NCBI RefSeq assembly: GCF_003265705.1
Contig: NW_020312775.1
Span: 6,360,685 to 6,424,684, forward strand
Origin: Callorhinus ursinus
Lineage: Eukaryota; Chordata; Mammalia; Carnivora; Otariidae
DNA: 64,000 nt
Reading direction: 5' to 3'
Numbering within the stretch: position 1 is the stretch's first letter; each line of letters opens with the position of its first letter. This document shows, one piece after another, positions 10,901 to 23,983 of the stretch. The translations under genes were made by a program, and so were the position numbers. The notes beneath the pieces are model-generated. The model saw only the letters and a program-made list of their open reading frames with translations, did no database searches and was not told the origin of the DNA.

Positions 10901-12956
10901 TTAATTTTTCACTTCCAGGAAAAGAACTCTCTGATCTGATAATTAGATACATGGTTACATATGTGAGCATTAGCAATAATATTTGCATAAACTGATGTTA
11001 AAATATCTCCAATAAGAAAGCATTTATTTGTTGTTTATTATTAATAGAAATCTGTTGAGGAAAAGCTATCTTTAGGTAGAAAAGATACTTCCACCTTTAG
11101 CTGAAAAGGTAGTCTGTATAGACAGCTACACACAGGCAAATGCAACGATAATTATTGAAATAGTTGAAAGAAAATTCTGCTATTAAGACTCTGATAAATT
11201 TGGCCATTGTCATTAATTTAAAAAAAAGACAAAACAAAACAAACAGGATTCTCTTTTCTTTCTCTCTCCAAAATGGTTGCCATGTTGAGAGCATGGCATC
11301 CCTTAGTTCCATTAATCTGCCCATATACTTATCCATATCTTCCAACCATTAACTTTCTTTTTCTTCTCTTTCCATTCTTGATGAAAAAATAATATATCTT
11401 ACTTACTTTTAAAGTTCATCATGAATGGAGAAAATCTAATACACAAGCCAGGTTATGATTTTATGATGGAAAAGAATGGGTCAGGATCAAGAGCTAGCCA
11501 ATAAGAGACACTATCTAAAAACCCAGAACCAGGGAATGAGGAAGTTGAGTTTTAATACAAAAGGAAAAGTAATAAGTCAAATTAAGGGACAAAATAAACA
11601 GTGGTCACTAGGGATATCAGAATAGAGAACAATTTGTTGAATGGTCACTTTCCTCATATCTCCATACTCTTTGGCATTCATTTGCCTCTTTATATTAGCA
11701 CTGAGGACCAGTGACCCCAGTTCTGTGTTGATGTCAAATAAAAAGCAGATGTGGTGCACTACATAAGGGTCTACAACTATACATTGGGTCTTTGGCATCA
11801 GATGATAATCCTGGAGGTTTGGAGGCAAGTATAGAAACCGAAAGCCTAAGAATGATCTATCCTGACTTCAGGTTTCTCAGGCCTTCTACTACTTCTCCTT
11901 TCTTAGTTTAACACATTTTATATGAAGAATGTGTAATATAGATTTTCAATAGTGAAGAAAGTTAAACTTGCTTTCCTATATTTGGAAAGACAGTCTGCAT
12001 AGGATTATTCCATAACATGACTAAAGCCCAAGTTGGTGAAAAATTACTTTCAGATGGTTATGAAGATAATGCTGCTGAGCAGCCCTCATCTGAACAATAC
12101 ATTAGTCATCATATACACCAGAGCGATGTTGTACAGGTTTTCTGGGAAAGTGCTCTAAAAATAGAGAGCAACATATTCTGAGAATGATAATTGTTGAATT
12201 CAGCCTAATCTTAAGAATTTAGAGGACTATCAAGTAAAAGAAAGAACAAAAGGAAGGAGTGATAATTAGAAGAATATTATTTTAATCTGATTTCCTCTGA
12301 TAAAGAGGATTCCTGCTTTATATTATTCATTAATATAAAAATTTCTGAGATATTACCTTTCCACTTTTGACAAATCACTATTTTTTCCCTTACACATCAG
12401 TTTGTCCAGTGTAGGGACGTATCAATGTGATATTAAATTATGTGCATAAAAAGTTAAAGTTCTTGCCCATTATCCACATTGGCTCATGTACTACCATAAT
12501 CCATGTATTTGATAGTACCAGGGAAATGCTCTACTGCTGTCCATACCATGGACATCCTGGCTTCTGAGACTGCTGGACAACTGGAGTACCAGGTGCCCTT
12601 AAAGATATCACTTTAAATCCTTACCTTAGCAAAGGAGAAAATAAATGAAGGTGCTTGTCTCAAGAACTCTTGGGTCCCTCTGTTTAGTCTGTGCTTCTTA
12701 CAAACACTCCACAAGTCACTTTGGGCAATGAGCAAAGAAAACTACCTTCATTATCTTATCTCTGAATTCAGCTGGGGCATAATTTGGTTAATTTCAATGA
12801 AGGAGAACATTCAAGGAAGATGGGCTAGAATTTGGTTAATTTAAATGAATGACAACATTCAAAGAAGATGGATACAACTGCATGAGTAGGGAAAGCAATA
12901 GGGGGATCCAAGTGGTGGGAAAAAGTTCATTTGTGTAAATAATATAGCCAGAGAAA
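10901..12956. other. Unassigned non-repetitive sequence
   Basis: No gene recognised. Short open frames (such as 11097-11345 and 11577-11828, minus strand) have no recognisable domain, start context or neighbours and are probably chance. It holds a 48-bp tandem duplication at 12781-12871. Confidence 0.6.
12781..12871 (+). repeat. Two-copy 48-bp tandem duplication
   Basis: Two units starting 'aatttggttaattt' at 12781 and 12829. They share 'aatga' and 'acattcaa[ag]gaagatgg' with a few substitutions, so the duplication is not recent. Confidence 0.85.
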
Positions 12957-13419
12957 AGACCATCCAGAGTGTTCTTTGTTTTTTAAATTATTTAAGTATA
13001 GTCATATACATGTTATATTAGTTTTAGGTTCACACCATTGTGATTCTACAATTCTATACATTATGCAATGCTCACAATGATAAGTGTGGTTACCATCTGT
13101 CACCATAAAATATTATTACAATATTATTACCTCTGTTCCCTATGTGGTACTTTTTATATATATGCCTTATTTATTTTATAACTGGAAGTTTGTACCTCTT
13201 TATCCTCTTGACCTATTTTGCCCATCCACCTTTGGTAACCACCAGTTTCTTCTCTGTAATTATAAGTCTTGTTTCTGTTTCATTTCTTTGTTCATTGCTC
13301 TGTTTTTTAGATTCCATGTGTAAGTGACATCATATGGTATTTGTGTTTCTCTGACTGACTTATTTCACCTAGAATGATATCCTTTAGGTGCATCCATGGT
13401 GATACAAACTACATGATTT

Positions 13420-16400
13420 CATTCATTTTTATGATTAGGTAATATTCCATTATAAGTATATAGCACATTTTCTTTATTTATTCATCTATCAGTGGACACT
13501 TGGGTTACTTCCTTATCTTGGCTACTATAAATAATGTTGCAATAAACATAGGGGTGCATATATCATTTCAAACTAGTGTTATCAGTTTCTTTGGGAAAAT
13601 GCCCAGTACTGGAATTACTGGATAGTATGGTATTTCTATTTTTAATTTTTTAGGAATCTTCATACTGTTCATAATGTTTTCCACAGTGACTCTACCAAGT
13701 TACATTCTCATCAACAGTACATGAGGGTTCCCTTTTTCCACATCCTTGCCAGCACTTGTTATTTATTATTTTTTGCTGCTGGTCACTCTGACAGGCATGA
13801 GGTGATATCTCATTGTGGTTTTGATTTGCATTTTTTTGTGCCAGCACCGTATTATTTTGATTACTTAGCTTAGTAGTATATCTTGAAATATGGAATTGTG
13901 ATCCCTTCAGCTTTGTTCTTTTTCAAGTTTGCTTTGGCTTTGGCTATGCAGGGTCTTTTGTGATTCCATACAAATTTGGGGATAATTTGTTCTAGTTGTG
14001 TGAAAAATACTATATGTATTTTGATAGGGATTGCATTGAATCTATAGATTGCTTAGGGTAGTATGGACATTTTAACAATATTGATTTTTTCCAATCCATG
14101 AACATAGTATGTCTTTCCATTTCCATTTCCTACCAATGTCTTTCATCAATGATCTATAGTTATCAGAGAAATTCTTTCACCTCCTTGGTTAAATTTATTT
14201 CCAGGTATTTTATTCTTTTTGGTGCAATTATAAATGGGTTTCCTTTCTTATTTTTTTCCTGCTACTTTATTATTAGCATATAGAAACACAAAAGATTTCT
14301 TACATTAATTTTATATCCTGTAACTTTACTAGTTTCATTTATTATTTCTGTCAGGTTTTGTTTTGTTTTTGAGTCTTTAGGGTTTTCTCTATATAGTATC
14401 ATGGCATCTGCAAATAGTGAAAGTTTTATTTCTTCCTTACCAATTTGGATGCCTTTTACTCATTTTTCTTGTCTGATTGCTGTGAGTAGGAAATTTAATA
14501 CTATGTTGAATAGAAGTGGTGAGAGTGGACATCCTTCTCTTGTTCCTGACCTTAGGGGGAAAGTTCTCAGTTTTTTACCATTAAGTATGATTGTTGTGTG
14601 TTTTTCCTATATGGCCTTTATTATGTTGAAGTATGTTTCCTCAAAATCTACTTTGTAGAGAGTTTTTATCATGAATGAATGTTGTAGTTTGTCAAATGCT
14701 TTTTCTGAATCTACTGAGATAATCATATGGTTTTTATTCTTTCTTTTCTTGATGTGATGTATCACACTTTTTGACTTATGAATATTGAACCACCCTTGCA
14801 TCCCAGGAGAAATTCCCACTTGATCATGGTGAATGATTTTGTAAATGTATTGTTGGATTTGGTTTGCTGATATTTTGTTGAGGGTTTTTCATCTGTGTAT
14901 CTATGTTCATCAGGGATACTGGCCTGTAGGGTTTTTTTTGTTTGTTTGCTGGTTTTGTTTTGTTGTTGTTGTTGTTGTTGTTTGGTAGTATCTCTATCTG
15001 GTATTTGTATCAGGGTAATGCTGGCTTCATAGAATAAATCTGGAAGTTTTCCTTCCTCTTCTAGTTTTTAGAATAGTTTGAGAAGAATAGGTTATTGACT
15101 CTTTAAATATTTGGTAGCATTTCCATGTGAAGCCATTTGATCCTGGACTTTTTTTTTAAGATTTTATTTATTTATTTGACAGAGAGAGACACAGCGAGAG
15201 AGGGAACACAAGCAAGGGGAGTGGGAGAGGGAGAAGCAGGCTTCCCGTGGAGCAGGGAGCCCAATGCAGGGCTCGATCCCAGGACCCTGAGATCATGACC
15301 TGAGCCAAAAGCAGAGGCTTAATGACTGAGCCACCCAGGCGCCCTGTGATCCTGGACTTTTGTTTGTTGGGAATTTTTTTGATTATTGATTCAATTTTTT
15401 TTTTTACTAGTAATTGCTCTGTTCAGATTTTCTATGTCTTCCTGATTCAGTTTTGGAAGATTGCATGTTTCTAGGAATTTCTTCATTTCTTCTGGGCTGT
15501 CCAATTTGTTGGCATACAATTTTTTTTGTAGTAGTTTCCTATAATCCTTTGTATTTCTATGGTGTCAATAGTTACTTTTCCCATTTCATTTCTGACTTTA
15601 TTTATTTGACTCCTCTTACTCTTCTTTCTTTTTTTCTTGATGAGTTTGGCTAAAAGTTTATCAATTTTGTGGACTTTCTCAGAGATCTATCTCTTGGTTA
15701 CACTGATCCTTTTTATTATTTATTTATTTATTTAATATCTATTTCATTTATTTCTGCTCTGCTAACTTTGGGCTTTGTTCTTCTTTTTATACCGCCTTTA
15801 GATGTAGTTAGATTGTTTATTTGAGATTTTCTTGTTTTCTTGAGGTATGTCTGTATCACCATAAACTTTTTCTTACACCCACTTTCACTGCCTCCCAAAG
15901 ATTTTGGACCATTTTATTTTCATTTGCATTTGTCATCATATATATATTTTTAAATTTCCTCTTTGATTTCTTGGTTGATCCATTGGTTATTTAGGAACAT
16001 GTTGTTTAGCTTCCATCTTTTTGTGTTTTTTTCATTTTTTTCCTTGTACTTATTATTTCATAATGTTGTGGCCTGAAAAAGTGCTCGATATGATTTCCGT
16101 CTTCTTAGTTTTATTAAGGCTTGTTTTCTGCCTAACATGTGATCTATTCTGGAGAATGTTCTATGCTGTACTTAAATACAATGTGTATTCTGATGTTTTG
16201 GGATAGAATACTGTGTATATATCTGTTAAGTCCATGTGTTCTAATGTGTCATATAAAGCCAATATCTCCTTACTGATTTTCTCTCTGGATGATCTGTCCA
16301 TTGGTGTAAGTAAAGTCCCCTACTATTATTGTATTTCTGCAAATTTTTCTATGTCCGTTAACATTTGCTTTATGAACTTAGGTGTTCCTAAGTTGGGTGC

Positions 16401-16487
16401 ATAGGTATTTACAGTTGCTATATCCTTTTGTTGGATTGATCACTTTATATTTATAGTTATGTAGTGTCATTCTTTGTCTCTTGTTAT
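13420..16487 (-). pseudogene. L1 ORF2 C-terminal two thirds (element D)
   Basis: Minus-strand ORF2 remains covering the reverse transcriptase and C-terminal region. At 14607-14819 the minus strand encodes an RT fragment with '[14 protein letters not shown]' and '[16 protein letters not shown]', which is motif A of the polymerase. Frames are broken throughout, and a SINE splits the region at 15153-15345. The N-terminal endonuclease part continues at 23935-24293 beyond the inserted L1 E. A (GTT)n run lies at about 14960-14981. Confidence 0.85.
15153..15345 (-). mobile_element. Can-SINE, antisense, in L1 D
   Basis: Complete antisense SINE ending in the reversed head 'ccacccaggcgccc'. The 14-bp TSD 'gatcctggactttt' is at 15139-15152 and 15348-15361. 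Confidence 0.95.
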
Positions 16488-16929
16488 AGTCTTTGTTTTA
16501 TTTTATTTTATTTTTTAATTTAAATTCAATTAGTTAACATATAGTGTATTACTAGTTTCAAAGTTCAGTGATTCATCAGTCTTATATAACACCCAGTGTT
16601 CATTATATACCATGACTTCCTTAATGTTCATCCCCCAGTTACCCCATTCCCCCCACCTCCCTCCCCTGCAGCAACCCTCAGTTTGTTTCCTATGATTAGA
16701 GTCTCTTATGGTTTGTCTCTCTCTCTGATTTTGTTTTGTTTTATTTTTCCCTTCCTTCCCATATGATCCTCTGTTTTGTTTCTTAAATTCTATATATGAG
16801 TGAAAACATAATAATTGTCTTTCTCTGATTGACTTACTTTGCCTAACATAATACACTCTAGTTCTATCCACTCACTGCAAATGACAAGATTTCATTCTTT
16901 TTGATGGCTGAGTAATATTCTATTGCATG

Positions 16930-16966
16930 TGCACACGCACACACACACACACACAGACACACACAC
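16930..16966 (+). repeat. (CA)n microsatellite
   Basis: CA dinucleotide run with a single GA interruption, inside the reversed ORF2 end of L1 E at the site where other copies have a short (TATA)-rich stretch. Confidence 0.9.
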
Positions 16967-16980
16967 ATCACATTTTCTTT

Positions 16981-17182
16981 TTCTTTATTTTTTAAGATTT
17001 TATTTATTTATTCATGAGAGACAGAGGGAGAGAGAGAGGGAGAGAGAGAGAGAGAGAGAAGCAGAGGGAGAAGCAGGGTCCCAAGGAGCAGGGAGCCCGA
17101 TGCGGGACTCAATCCCAGGACCCTGGGATCATGACCTGAGCCGAAGGCAGACACTTAAGCATCTGAGCCACCCAGGCGCCCC
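16981..17182 (-). mobile_element. Can-SINE, antisense, in L1 E ORF2
   Basis: Antisense SINE with an unusually long GA tract (about 17018-17060). The 11-bp TSD 'acattttcttt' is at 16970-16980 and 17183-17193. Confidence 0.95.
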
Positions 17183-20100
17183 ACATTTTCTTTATCCATT
17201 CATCTGTTGATGGACATCTTGGCTCTTATCATAGGTTGGCTATTGTGGATATTGTTGCTATAAACAATGGAGTGCAGATGCCCCTTCAGATCACTACATC
17301 TGTATCCTTGGGGTAAATACCTAGTAGTGTAATTGCTGGGTCGTAGGGTAGCTCTTTTTTCAACTTTTTGAAGAACCTCCATACTGTTTTCCAGAGTGGC
17401 TGTACAAGCTTGCATTCCCACCAACAGTGTGAGAGGGTTCCCCTTTCTCTGCATCCTTGCCAACATCTGTCATTTCCCGACTTGTTAATTTTAGCCATTC
17501 TGACTGGTGTGAGGTAGCATCTCACTGGGGTTTTGATTTGTATTTCCCTGATGCTGAGTGATGGTGAGCAGTTTTTCATGTGTCTGTTGGCCATTTGTAT
17601 GTCTTCTTTGGAAAAATGTCTGTTCATGTCTTCTGTCCATTTCTTGATTGGATTATTTGTTCTTTGGGTGTTGAGTTTGATAAATTCCTTGTAGATTTTG
17701 GATACTAGCCCTTTATCTGATAAGACATTTGCAAATATCTTCTCTCATTCTGTCACTTGTCTTTTGGTTTTGTTGACTGTTTCCTTTGTTGTGCAAAAGT
17801 TTTTATCTTGATGAAGTCCCAATAGTTCATTTTTGCCTTTGTTTCTCTTAACTTTGGAAACATGTCTAGCAAGAAGTTGCTGTGGCTGAGGTCAAAGAGG
17901 TTGCTGCCTGTGTTCTCCTCTAGGATTTTGATGGATTCCTGTCTCAAATTACGGTCTTTAGTCCACTTTGAGTCTATTTTTGTGTGTGGTGTAAGAAAAT
18001 GGTCCAGTTTCATTCTTCTGCAGGTGGCTGTCCAATTTTCCCAACACCACTTGTTGAAAAGTCTTTTTCCCATTAGATAGTCTTTCTTCTTAGTTGACCA
18101 AAAATTTGAGGGTCCATTTCTTGGTTCTCTATTCTGTTCCATTGATATATGTGTCTGTTTTTGTGCAAGTACAACACTGTCTTGATGATTACAGCTTTGC
18201 AATTTAGCTTGAAGTCTGGAACTGTGGTGCCACCAGCTTTGGTTGTATTTTTCAACATTCCTTTGGCTATTCAGGGTCTTTTCTGGTTCCATACAAATTT
18301 TAGGATTATTTGTTCCAGCTCTGTGAAAAACGTAGATGGTCTTTTGATAGGGATTGCTTTGAATGTATAGATTGCTCTAGGTAGCATAGACATTTTAACA
18401 ATAGTTCTTCCAGTCCATGAGCATGGAATGATTTTCCATTTTTTGTGTCTTCCTCAATTTCTTTCATGAGTGTTCTATAGTTTTCAGAGTACATATCCTT
18501 TGCCTCTTTGGTTAGGTTTATTCCCAGGTACCTTATGGTTTTTGGTACGATTGTAAATGGGATTGATTCTTTAATTTATCTTTCTTTTACCTCATTGTTA
18601 GTGTATAGAAATGCAACTGATTTCTTTACATTGATTTTATATTCTGCCACTTTGCTGAATTCTTATATGAGTTCTAGGAATTTTGGCAGGGGGGAGTCTT
18701 TTGGGTTTTCCTCATAGAGCATCATGCCATCATCTATGAAGAGTGAGAGTTTGACTTCTTTTTGCTGATTTGGATGCCTTTTATGTCTTTTTGTTGTCTG
18801 ATTGCTGAGGCTAGGACTTTTATTACTATGTTGAACAACAGTGGTGAGAGTGGACATCCCTGTCCTATTCCTGACTTTAGGGGAAAAGCTACCAGTTTTT
18901 CCCCATTGAGAATGATATTTGCTGTGGGCTTTTCATATATGGCTATTATGATATTGAGGTGTGTTCCCTCTCTCCCTACACTGTGAGAAGTTTTAATCAA
19001 GAAAGGATGATGTACTTTGTCAAGTGCTTTTCTGCGTCTATTAAGAGGATCATATGGTTCTTGTCCTTTCTTTTATTAATGTGCTGTATCATATTAATTG
19101 ATTTGCAAAGGTTGAACCACCCTTGCAACCCAGGAATAAATCCCACTTAGTCATGATGAATAATCCTTTTGATGTACTTTTATATCATATTGGCTAGTAT
19201 CTTGGTGAGAATTTTTGCATCCATGTTCATCAGGGATATTGGTCTGCAATTCTCCTTTTCAGTGGTGTCTTTGTCTGGTTTTGGGATCAAGGTAATGCTG
19301 GCCTCATAGAATGAGTTTGGAAGTTCTCCTTCCATTTCTATTTTTTGAAACAGCTTCAGAAGAATAGGAGACCTTTCTTGTTTCTTATGAAAGGCTTGTA
19401 TTGCTATATACTTCCCCCTTAGGACTGCCTTTGTTGCATCCAAAAGGTTTTGAAAATTTGTGTTTTAATTTTCATTAGTTTCCTTGAATTTTTTAAAAAA
19501 TTCTTCTTTAATTTCCTGGTTGACCCTTTTATTCTTTGGCGGGATGCTCTTTAACCTTCATGTATTTGAGTACATTCCAAATTTTCTCTTGTGACTGAGT
19601 TCAAGTTTCAAAGCATTGTGATCTGAAAATATGGAAGCTCTAATACCAAATTTTTGGTTCCAGTTAAGACCTGATTTGTGACCCATTATGTGATCTATTC
19701 TGGAGGAAGTTCCATGTGCACTCGAGAAGAATGTCTGTTCTGTACTTTGGGATGGAATGTCCTGTATATATATGTGAAGTCCATCTGGTCCAGTGTGTCA
19801 TTCAAAGTCCTTGTTTCATTGTTCATCTTCTTACATGATCTGGCAATGCTGCGAGTGGGGTGTTAAAGTCTCCTACTATTATTTTATTATTATCAATATG
19901 TTTCTTTAATTTTGTCAATAATTGTTTTATATCATTGACTACTCCTATGTTAGGGGCATAAATATTTACAATTGTTAGATCTACTTGTTGGATAGACCCT
20001 TTAAGTATGATATAGTGTTCTTCCTCATCTCTTAGTACAGTGTTTGGTTTAAAATCTAATTTGTCTGATGTAAGGATTGCCATCCTACCTTTCTTTTTAT

Positions 20101-20389
20101 GTCCATTAGCATGATAAATCATTCTCACCCCTCACTTTCCATCTGGAGTTGTCTTTGGGTCTAAAATCAGTCTCCTATAGACAGGATATTGATGGGTCTT
20201 GCTCTTTTATCCAATCTGCTACCCTGTGTCTTTTGATTGGGACATTTAGCCTATTTACATTCAGAGTAATTATTGAAATATATGAATTTAGGCCATTGTA
20301 TTACCTATAAAGTCACTGTTTCTGTAGGTTGTCTCTGTTCCTTTCTAGTCTTTGTTACTTTTGGCCTCTCCCTTCACTTATAGGATCCC

Positions 20390-21200
20390 CTTTAATATTT
20401 CTTGCAGGGCTGGTATAGGGATCACAAATTCTTTTGGTTTCCATTTTTCCTGGAAACTCTTTATCTCTCCTTCTATTTTGAATGACAGCCTTGTTGGATA
20501 AAGTATTCTTGGCTGCATATTTTTCTCATTTAGCACCCTGGATATATCATGCCTTTCCTTTCTGGCCTGCCAGGTCTCTGTGGATAGGTCTGCTGCCAGT
20601 CTTATGTTTCTATTGTTGTAGGTTATGGACCTCTTCACCTGAGCTGCTTTTAGGATTTTTTTCTTTGTGTCTAAAACTTGCAAGCTTCACTATTATATGT
20701 TGAAGTGTTGACCTATTTTTTTTTTTTTATTTTGTTGTTGGTTCTCTGTGACTCATGGACTTGAATGCCTGTTTCTTTCCCCAGATTAAGGAAGTTCTCA
20801 GCTATAATTTGCTCAAATATACCTTCTGCTTCTCTCTTTCTTCTTTTTCTGGGACCCCAATTATTCTAATATTGTTTCACTTTATGGCATAATTTATCTC
20901 TTGAATTCTTCCCCTCGTGATCCTGTTGTTTTTCCTTTTTTTCACCTTCTTTATTCTCCAGCATTTGATCTTCCATATCACTAATTCTCTCTTCTGCCTC
21001 ATTTATCCCAGCAGAGTCTACATTTTTGATTGCATCTTACTATTAACCTTTTTGATTTTGACTTGATTAGATTTTAGATTTTTCCAGAAAGGGATTCTCT
21101 AGTGTCTTCTATGCTTTTTTAAGCCCAGCTAGTATCTTTATAATCATTATTCTGAACTCTAGTTCCATCATCTTACTTCTATCCATACTGATTAAGTCCT
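20390..21200 (-). pseudogene. L1 ORF1 relic (element E)
   Basis: The C-terminal RNA-binding part is readable at 20683-20378 on the minus strand (residues such as 'DLSTETWQARKERHDI' and 'ILYPTRLSFKIEGEI'), matching the ORF1 copies at 1500-1719 and 39245-39430. The N-terminal coiled-coil part at about 20700-21200 is broken by stops. The T-run at 20719-20729 is a probable slippage frameshift. Confidence 0.85.
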
Positions 21201-21865
21201 TGACGGTCAGTACTGCCTCTTGTTCTCTTTTTTGAGGTAAGTTTTTCCATCTTGTCATTCTGTTCAGTGAATAGATAAAGAGAGCACAAAATACTAAAAT
21301 ACCAACAATGACCCCAGAGAATTATACACTAACCAAATCAGAAAAGACCAGAAACCGAGAACAACAAGAAAAGAGAGAATGTAATCAGACAAGTGAACAA
21401 AACAAAGCAATACACTAGATACAGTAGATTCTGAGTGTGTTTTGGTCTGTTTGTTAGAAAACTAGATCCCAAAATTGTAAAGAAAGAAAAATTTATATAT
21501 ATACAAAAAATAAAATACAATGAAATCATAGAATGTAACTGTAAAAATGAAAATTAAAAAGGGGTAAAAGAAAAAAAGAAAGTATATAATCAGGTGAGCA
21601 GAGCAGAGCAATACACTCGATTTTGGGTGTATTTTGATGTTTGTTAGAAGAAACTACATCCCAAAATTGTAAAGAAATAAAAACTTTATATTTTTTGTAC
21701 TTAATGTAAATTAAAATATAATGTAAAGATGAAAAGTAAAAAAGACAAAAAAAGGAAAGACTATAATCAGACAGGTGAACAGAATAGAGCAATACACTCA
21801 TTTCTGGGTTTATTTTGGTCTGTTAGAAGAAACTCATCCCAAAATTGTAAAGAAAGAAAAACTTA

Positions 21866-22061
21866 GGGCACCTGGGTGGCTCAGTTGATTAAGCGACTGC
21901 CTTTGGATCAAGTCATGATCCCAGGGTCTTGGGGTCGAGTCCCACATGGGGCTCCCTGCTCATCGGGGAGCCTGCTTCTTTCTCTCCCTCTGCCTGCCAC
22001 TCCCCTGCTTGTGTGCACTCTCTCTCTCTCTGTCAAATAAATAAATAAAATCTCAAAAAAT
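21866..22061 (+). mobile_element. Can-SINE, sense, in an L1 E 5'UTR monomer
   Basis: Starts 'gggcacctgggtggctcag' with a B-box-like 'ggtcgagtccc', a CT-rich tract and a (TAAA) tail. The A-rich TSD is about 'aagaaagaaaaactta' (21850-21865) and its near-copy at 22063-22078. Confidence 0.93.
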
Positions 22062-22359
22062 GAAAGAAAGAAAACTTACATATATACAAAAATAAAATCA
22101 AATGCAATGAAAAAATAGAATGTAACTGGAAAAATGAAAATAAAAAAGACTTAAAAAAAGAAAATATAATCAGACAGGTGAACAGAAAAGGACAATACAC
22201 TTGATTCTGGGTGTATTTTGGTTGTTTGTTAGAAGAAACTACATCCCAAAATTGTAAAGAAACAAAAACTTACATATATACAAAAATAAAATTAAATGCA
22301 ATGAAAGGATAGAATATAACTGGAAAAATGAAAACTAAAAGGGGTTTAACAAAAGAAAA

Positions 22360-22544
22360 GGGGTGCCTGGATGACTCAGTCAGTTAAATAGCTGCTTTTG
22401 GCTCAGGTCATGATCTCAGGGTCCTGGGATCGAGCCCCACATCAGGCTCCCTGCTCGGCGGGAGCCTGCTTCTCCCTCTCCTGCTCCCCCTGCTTGGGTT
22501 CTTTCTCTCTCTGTCAAATAAATGGATAAAATCTTTTAAAAAAA
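22360..22544 (+). mobile_element. Can-SINE, sense, in another L1 E 5'UTR monomer
   Basis: Starts 'ggggtgcctggatgactcag' and ends in 'caaataaatggataaaatct'. The flanks are A-rich (aaaagaaaag), consistent with a TSD but too low in complexity to prove one. Confidence 0.9.
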
Positions 22545-23942
22545 GAAAAAAAGGAAGAATATAATCAGACAGGTGAACAGAACAGAGCAACACACTTAAT
22601 TCTGGGTGTATTTTGGTCCCCATTTGTTAGAAGAAACTACCTTGTAGTTTTTCTTATAAAATGGTAAAGAAAGGAAAACATATATATACAAAATAAAATT
22701 AAATACAATGAAAGGATAGAATGTAAATGTAAAAAAGAAAATTAAAAAAGACTTAAAAAAGAGTTGATAAAATAGGAAATTATTTGAAGAAGAAAAAGAA
22801 AAAAAATTAAAATTGTAAGACTAAAAAATCATGAGAAAAAAACAAATTCTATATACTATTTCCCCTTAATGCTGGAGTTTTGCAGTTCTGTGTAATTGGT
22901 AAACTTGGTGCTAGCCAAATGTTCTTGCTGATCTTCTGAGGGAGGAACCTGTTGCACTGATTCTTAGGTGTCTTTGCCTGGGTGGAATTGCACCACCCCT
23001 TGCCAGGGGGCTGTGTTCAGTGTAAGCAGATCAGTGTAGGTGGCTCCGGATTGCTCCATGTGGCTTTTGTTCCCTGAAGGCTTTCCGTGCTGCTTTAGAG
23101 GATGAAAATGAAATGGTGGTGTCCCAGTTCCAGTCCTGGAGTTGAAAGATCATGGCTCCCACTCTTCAGTGAACCTTCAGGGAAAAGCTGTTGTCTCCCT
23201 GGTTTCTGTCCCCACTCTGTGTTCCCCCAGCCTGTGACCAAGTGTTTGTATCTCAGGCCTGTAACCCTGTTTTGAGTTTCCAAACTTTGCAGACTCCTGT
23301 GGAATGCACCCGCGCTGCTCTTCCTGGGGGAAAGAGGAGGGTCTTTCCATGGTTATTCTGCTTGCTGGGCCCTTGTTCAGGAAGTGGTTGCTCATTCAAG
23401 CTGTGGTTCATGGTTTATGGCAACATTGAGCTGAAAGCCCACTCCTGGCTTCACTGATTGCAGCTGGCTTCCTTGCTCTGATGCCTGAGAACTCTGCCAC
23501 ACTCAGGCAACCATGTTCTTTCTATGACCCTGGGGATCCCGAGACCACACTCTCAAACTTAGGATTCTGTCCCACTTCACCATCTGAGTGCCTTTCAGGC
23601 AGGGATGTCCCTCACCAGAGCAGATTTCTAAAAGTTCCGATTTTGTGCTCTGATGCTATATCACTTTCCAGTAGTTGGCTTACAGAAGCTCTTTCCCCCT
23701 GCAGTTTATCTTCCAATATTTCACCTCAGGATCACTTCTCCGCACCTCCTACCTTGCAAAATGTGGTCACTTTGCTATTTGCAGAATTGTAGCAATTCTT
23801 TTCTTAGATCTCCAGTTGAGTTCACAGGTGTTCAGAATGATTTGATAGCTATATAGCTGAATTCTAGGACCAGACAAAACTATGGTCCTTTACTCCTCCA
23901 CCATCTCCCCCTTCCCCTGCCAGACTTTGTTTTAAAGGTTTT

Positions 23943-23946
<4 letters not shown>

Positions 23947-23981
<35 letters not shown>
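23947..23981 (+). repeat. (GT)n microsatellite
   Basis: Seventeen or so GT units just right of the L1 E insertion point, inside the remaining ORF2 of L1 D. Confidence 0.95.

Positions 23982-23983
<2 letters not shown>

Larger units (their letters stand above)
16790..20305 (-). pseudogene. L1 ORF2 pseudogene (element E)
   Basis: Minus-strand ORF2 with domains in order. The endonuclease at 20128-19823 includes 'NIYAPNIGVVNDIKQLL' and the 'VGDFNTPL' motif. The RT N-terminal region is at 19443-19180 ([20 protein letters not shown]), and the polymerase region with '[16 protein letters not shown]' at 19000-18734. The thumb/linker is at 18494-17753, and the Cys-rich C-terminus (CWQGC ... HCWWEC) is within 17627-17286. 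The start codon region near 20305 has lost one base relative to the usual MALNS start, shifting the frame. Several further frameshifts and stops split it. A SINE (16981-17182) interrupts the last ~130 codons. Confidence 0.92.
21375..22760 (-). repeat. Five tandem ~200-bp monomers in the L1 E 5'UTR
   Basis: Units start near 21375, 21579, 21757, 22160 and 22555. Each has 'taatcagacaggtgaacag', then 'caatacact', 'gggtgtattttgg', 'gttagaagaaac', 'cccaaaattgtaaagaaa' and an A-rich end, on the plus strand. Units 3 and 4 are lengthened by SINEs (21866-22061, 22360-22544). Repeated 5' units drive transcription in some rodent L1s; here a promoter role is inference only. Confidence 0.85.
16501..23921 (-). 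mobile_element. Near full-length younger L1, antisense, nested in L1 D (element E)
   Basis: The A-tail (as T-rich DNA) is at 16501-16520, the 3'UTR to about 16790, ORF2 to about 20305, ORF1 at about 20390-21200 and a long 5'UTR to 23921, ending 'ccaccatctcccccttcccc'. The TSD is agtctttgtttta (16488-16500) / agactttgtttta (23922-23934), one mismatch. It interrupts the ORF2 of element D, whose sequence resumes on the far side. Subtracting three SINEs leaves about 6.8 kb. Coding frames are broken, so it is inactive. Confidence 0.93.

Noticed and set aside
10901..12780. Possible exons in non-repeat sequence
   Set aside because: Short frames only, no splice-site-bounded coding bias and no recognisable protein similarity; conservation data would be needed.
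21375..22760. CRISPR-like or satellite array
   Set aside because: Units are ~200 bp, imperfect, without spacers, and sit exactly where an L1 5'UTR should be.
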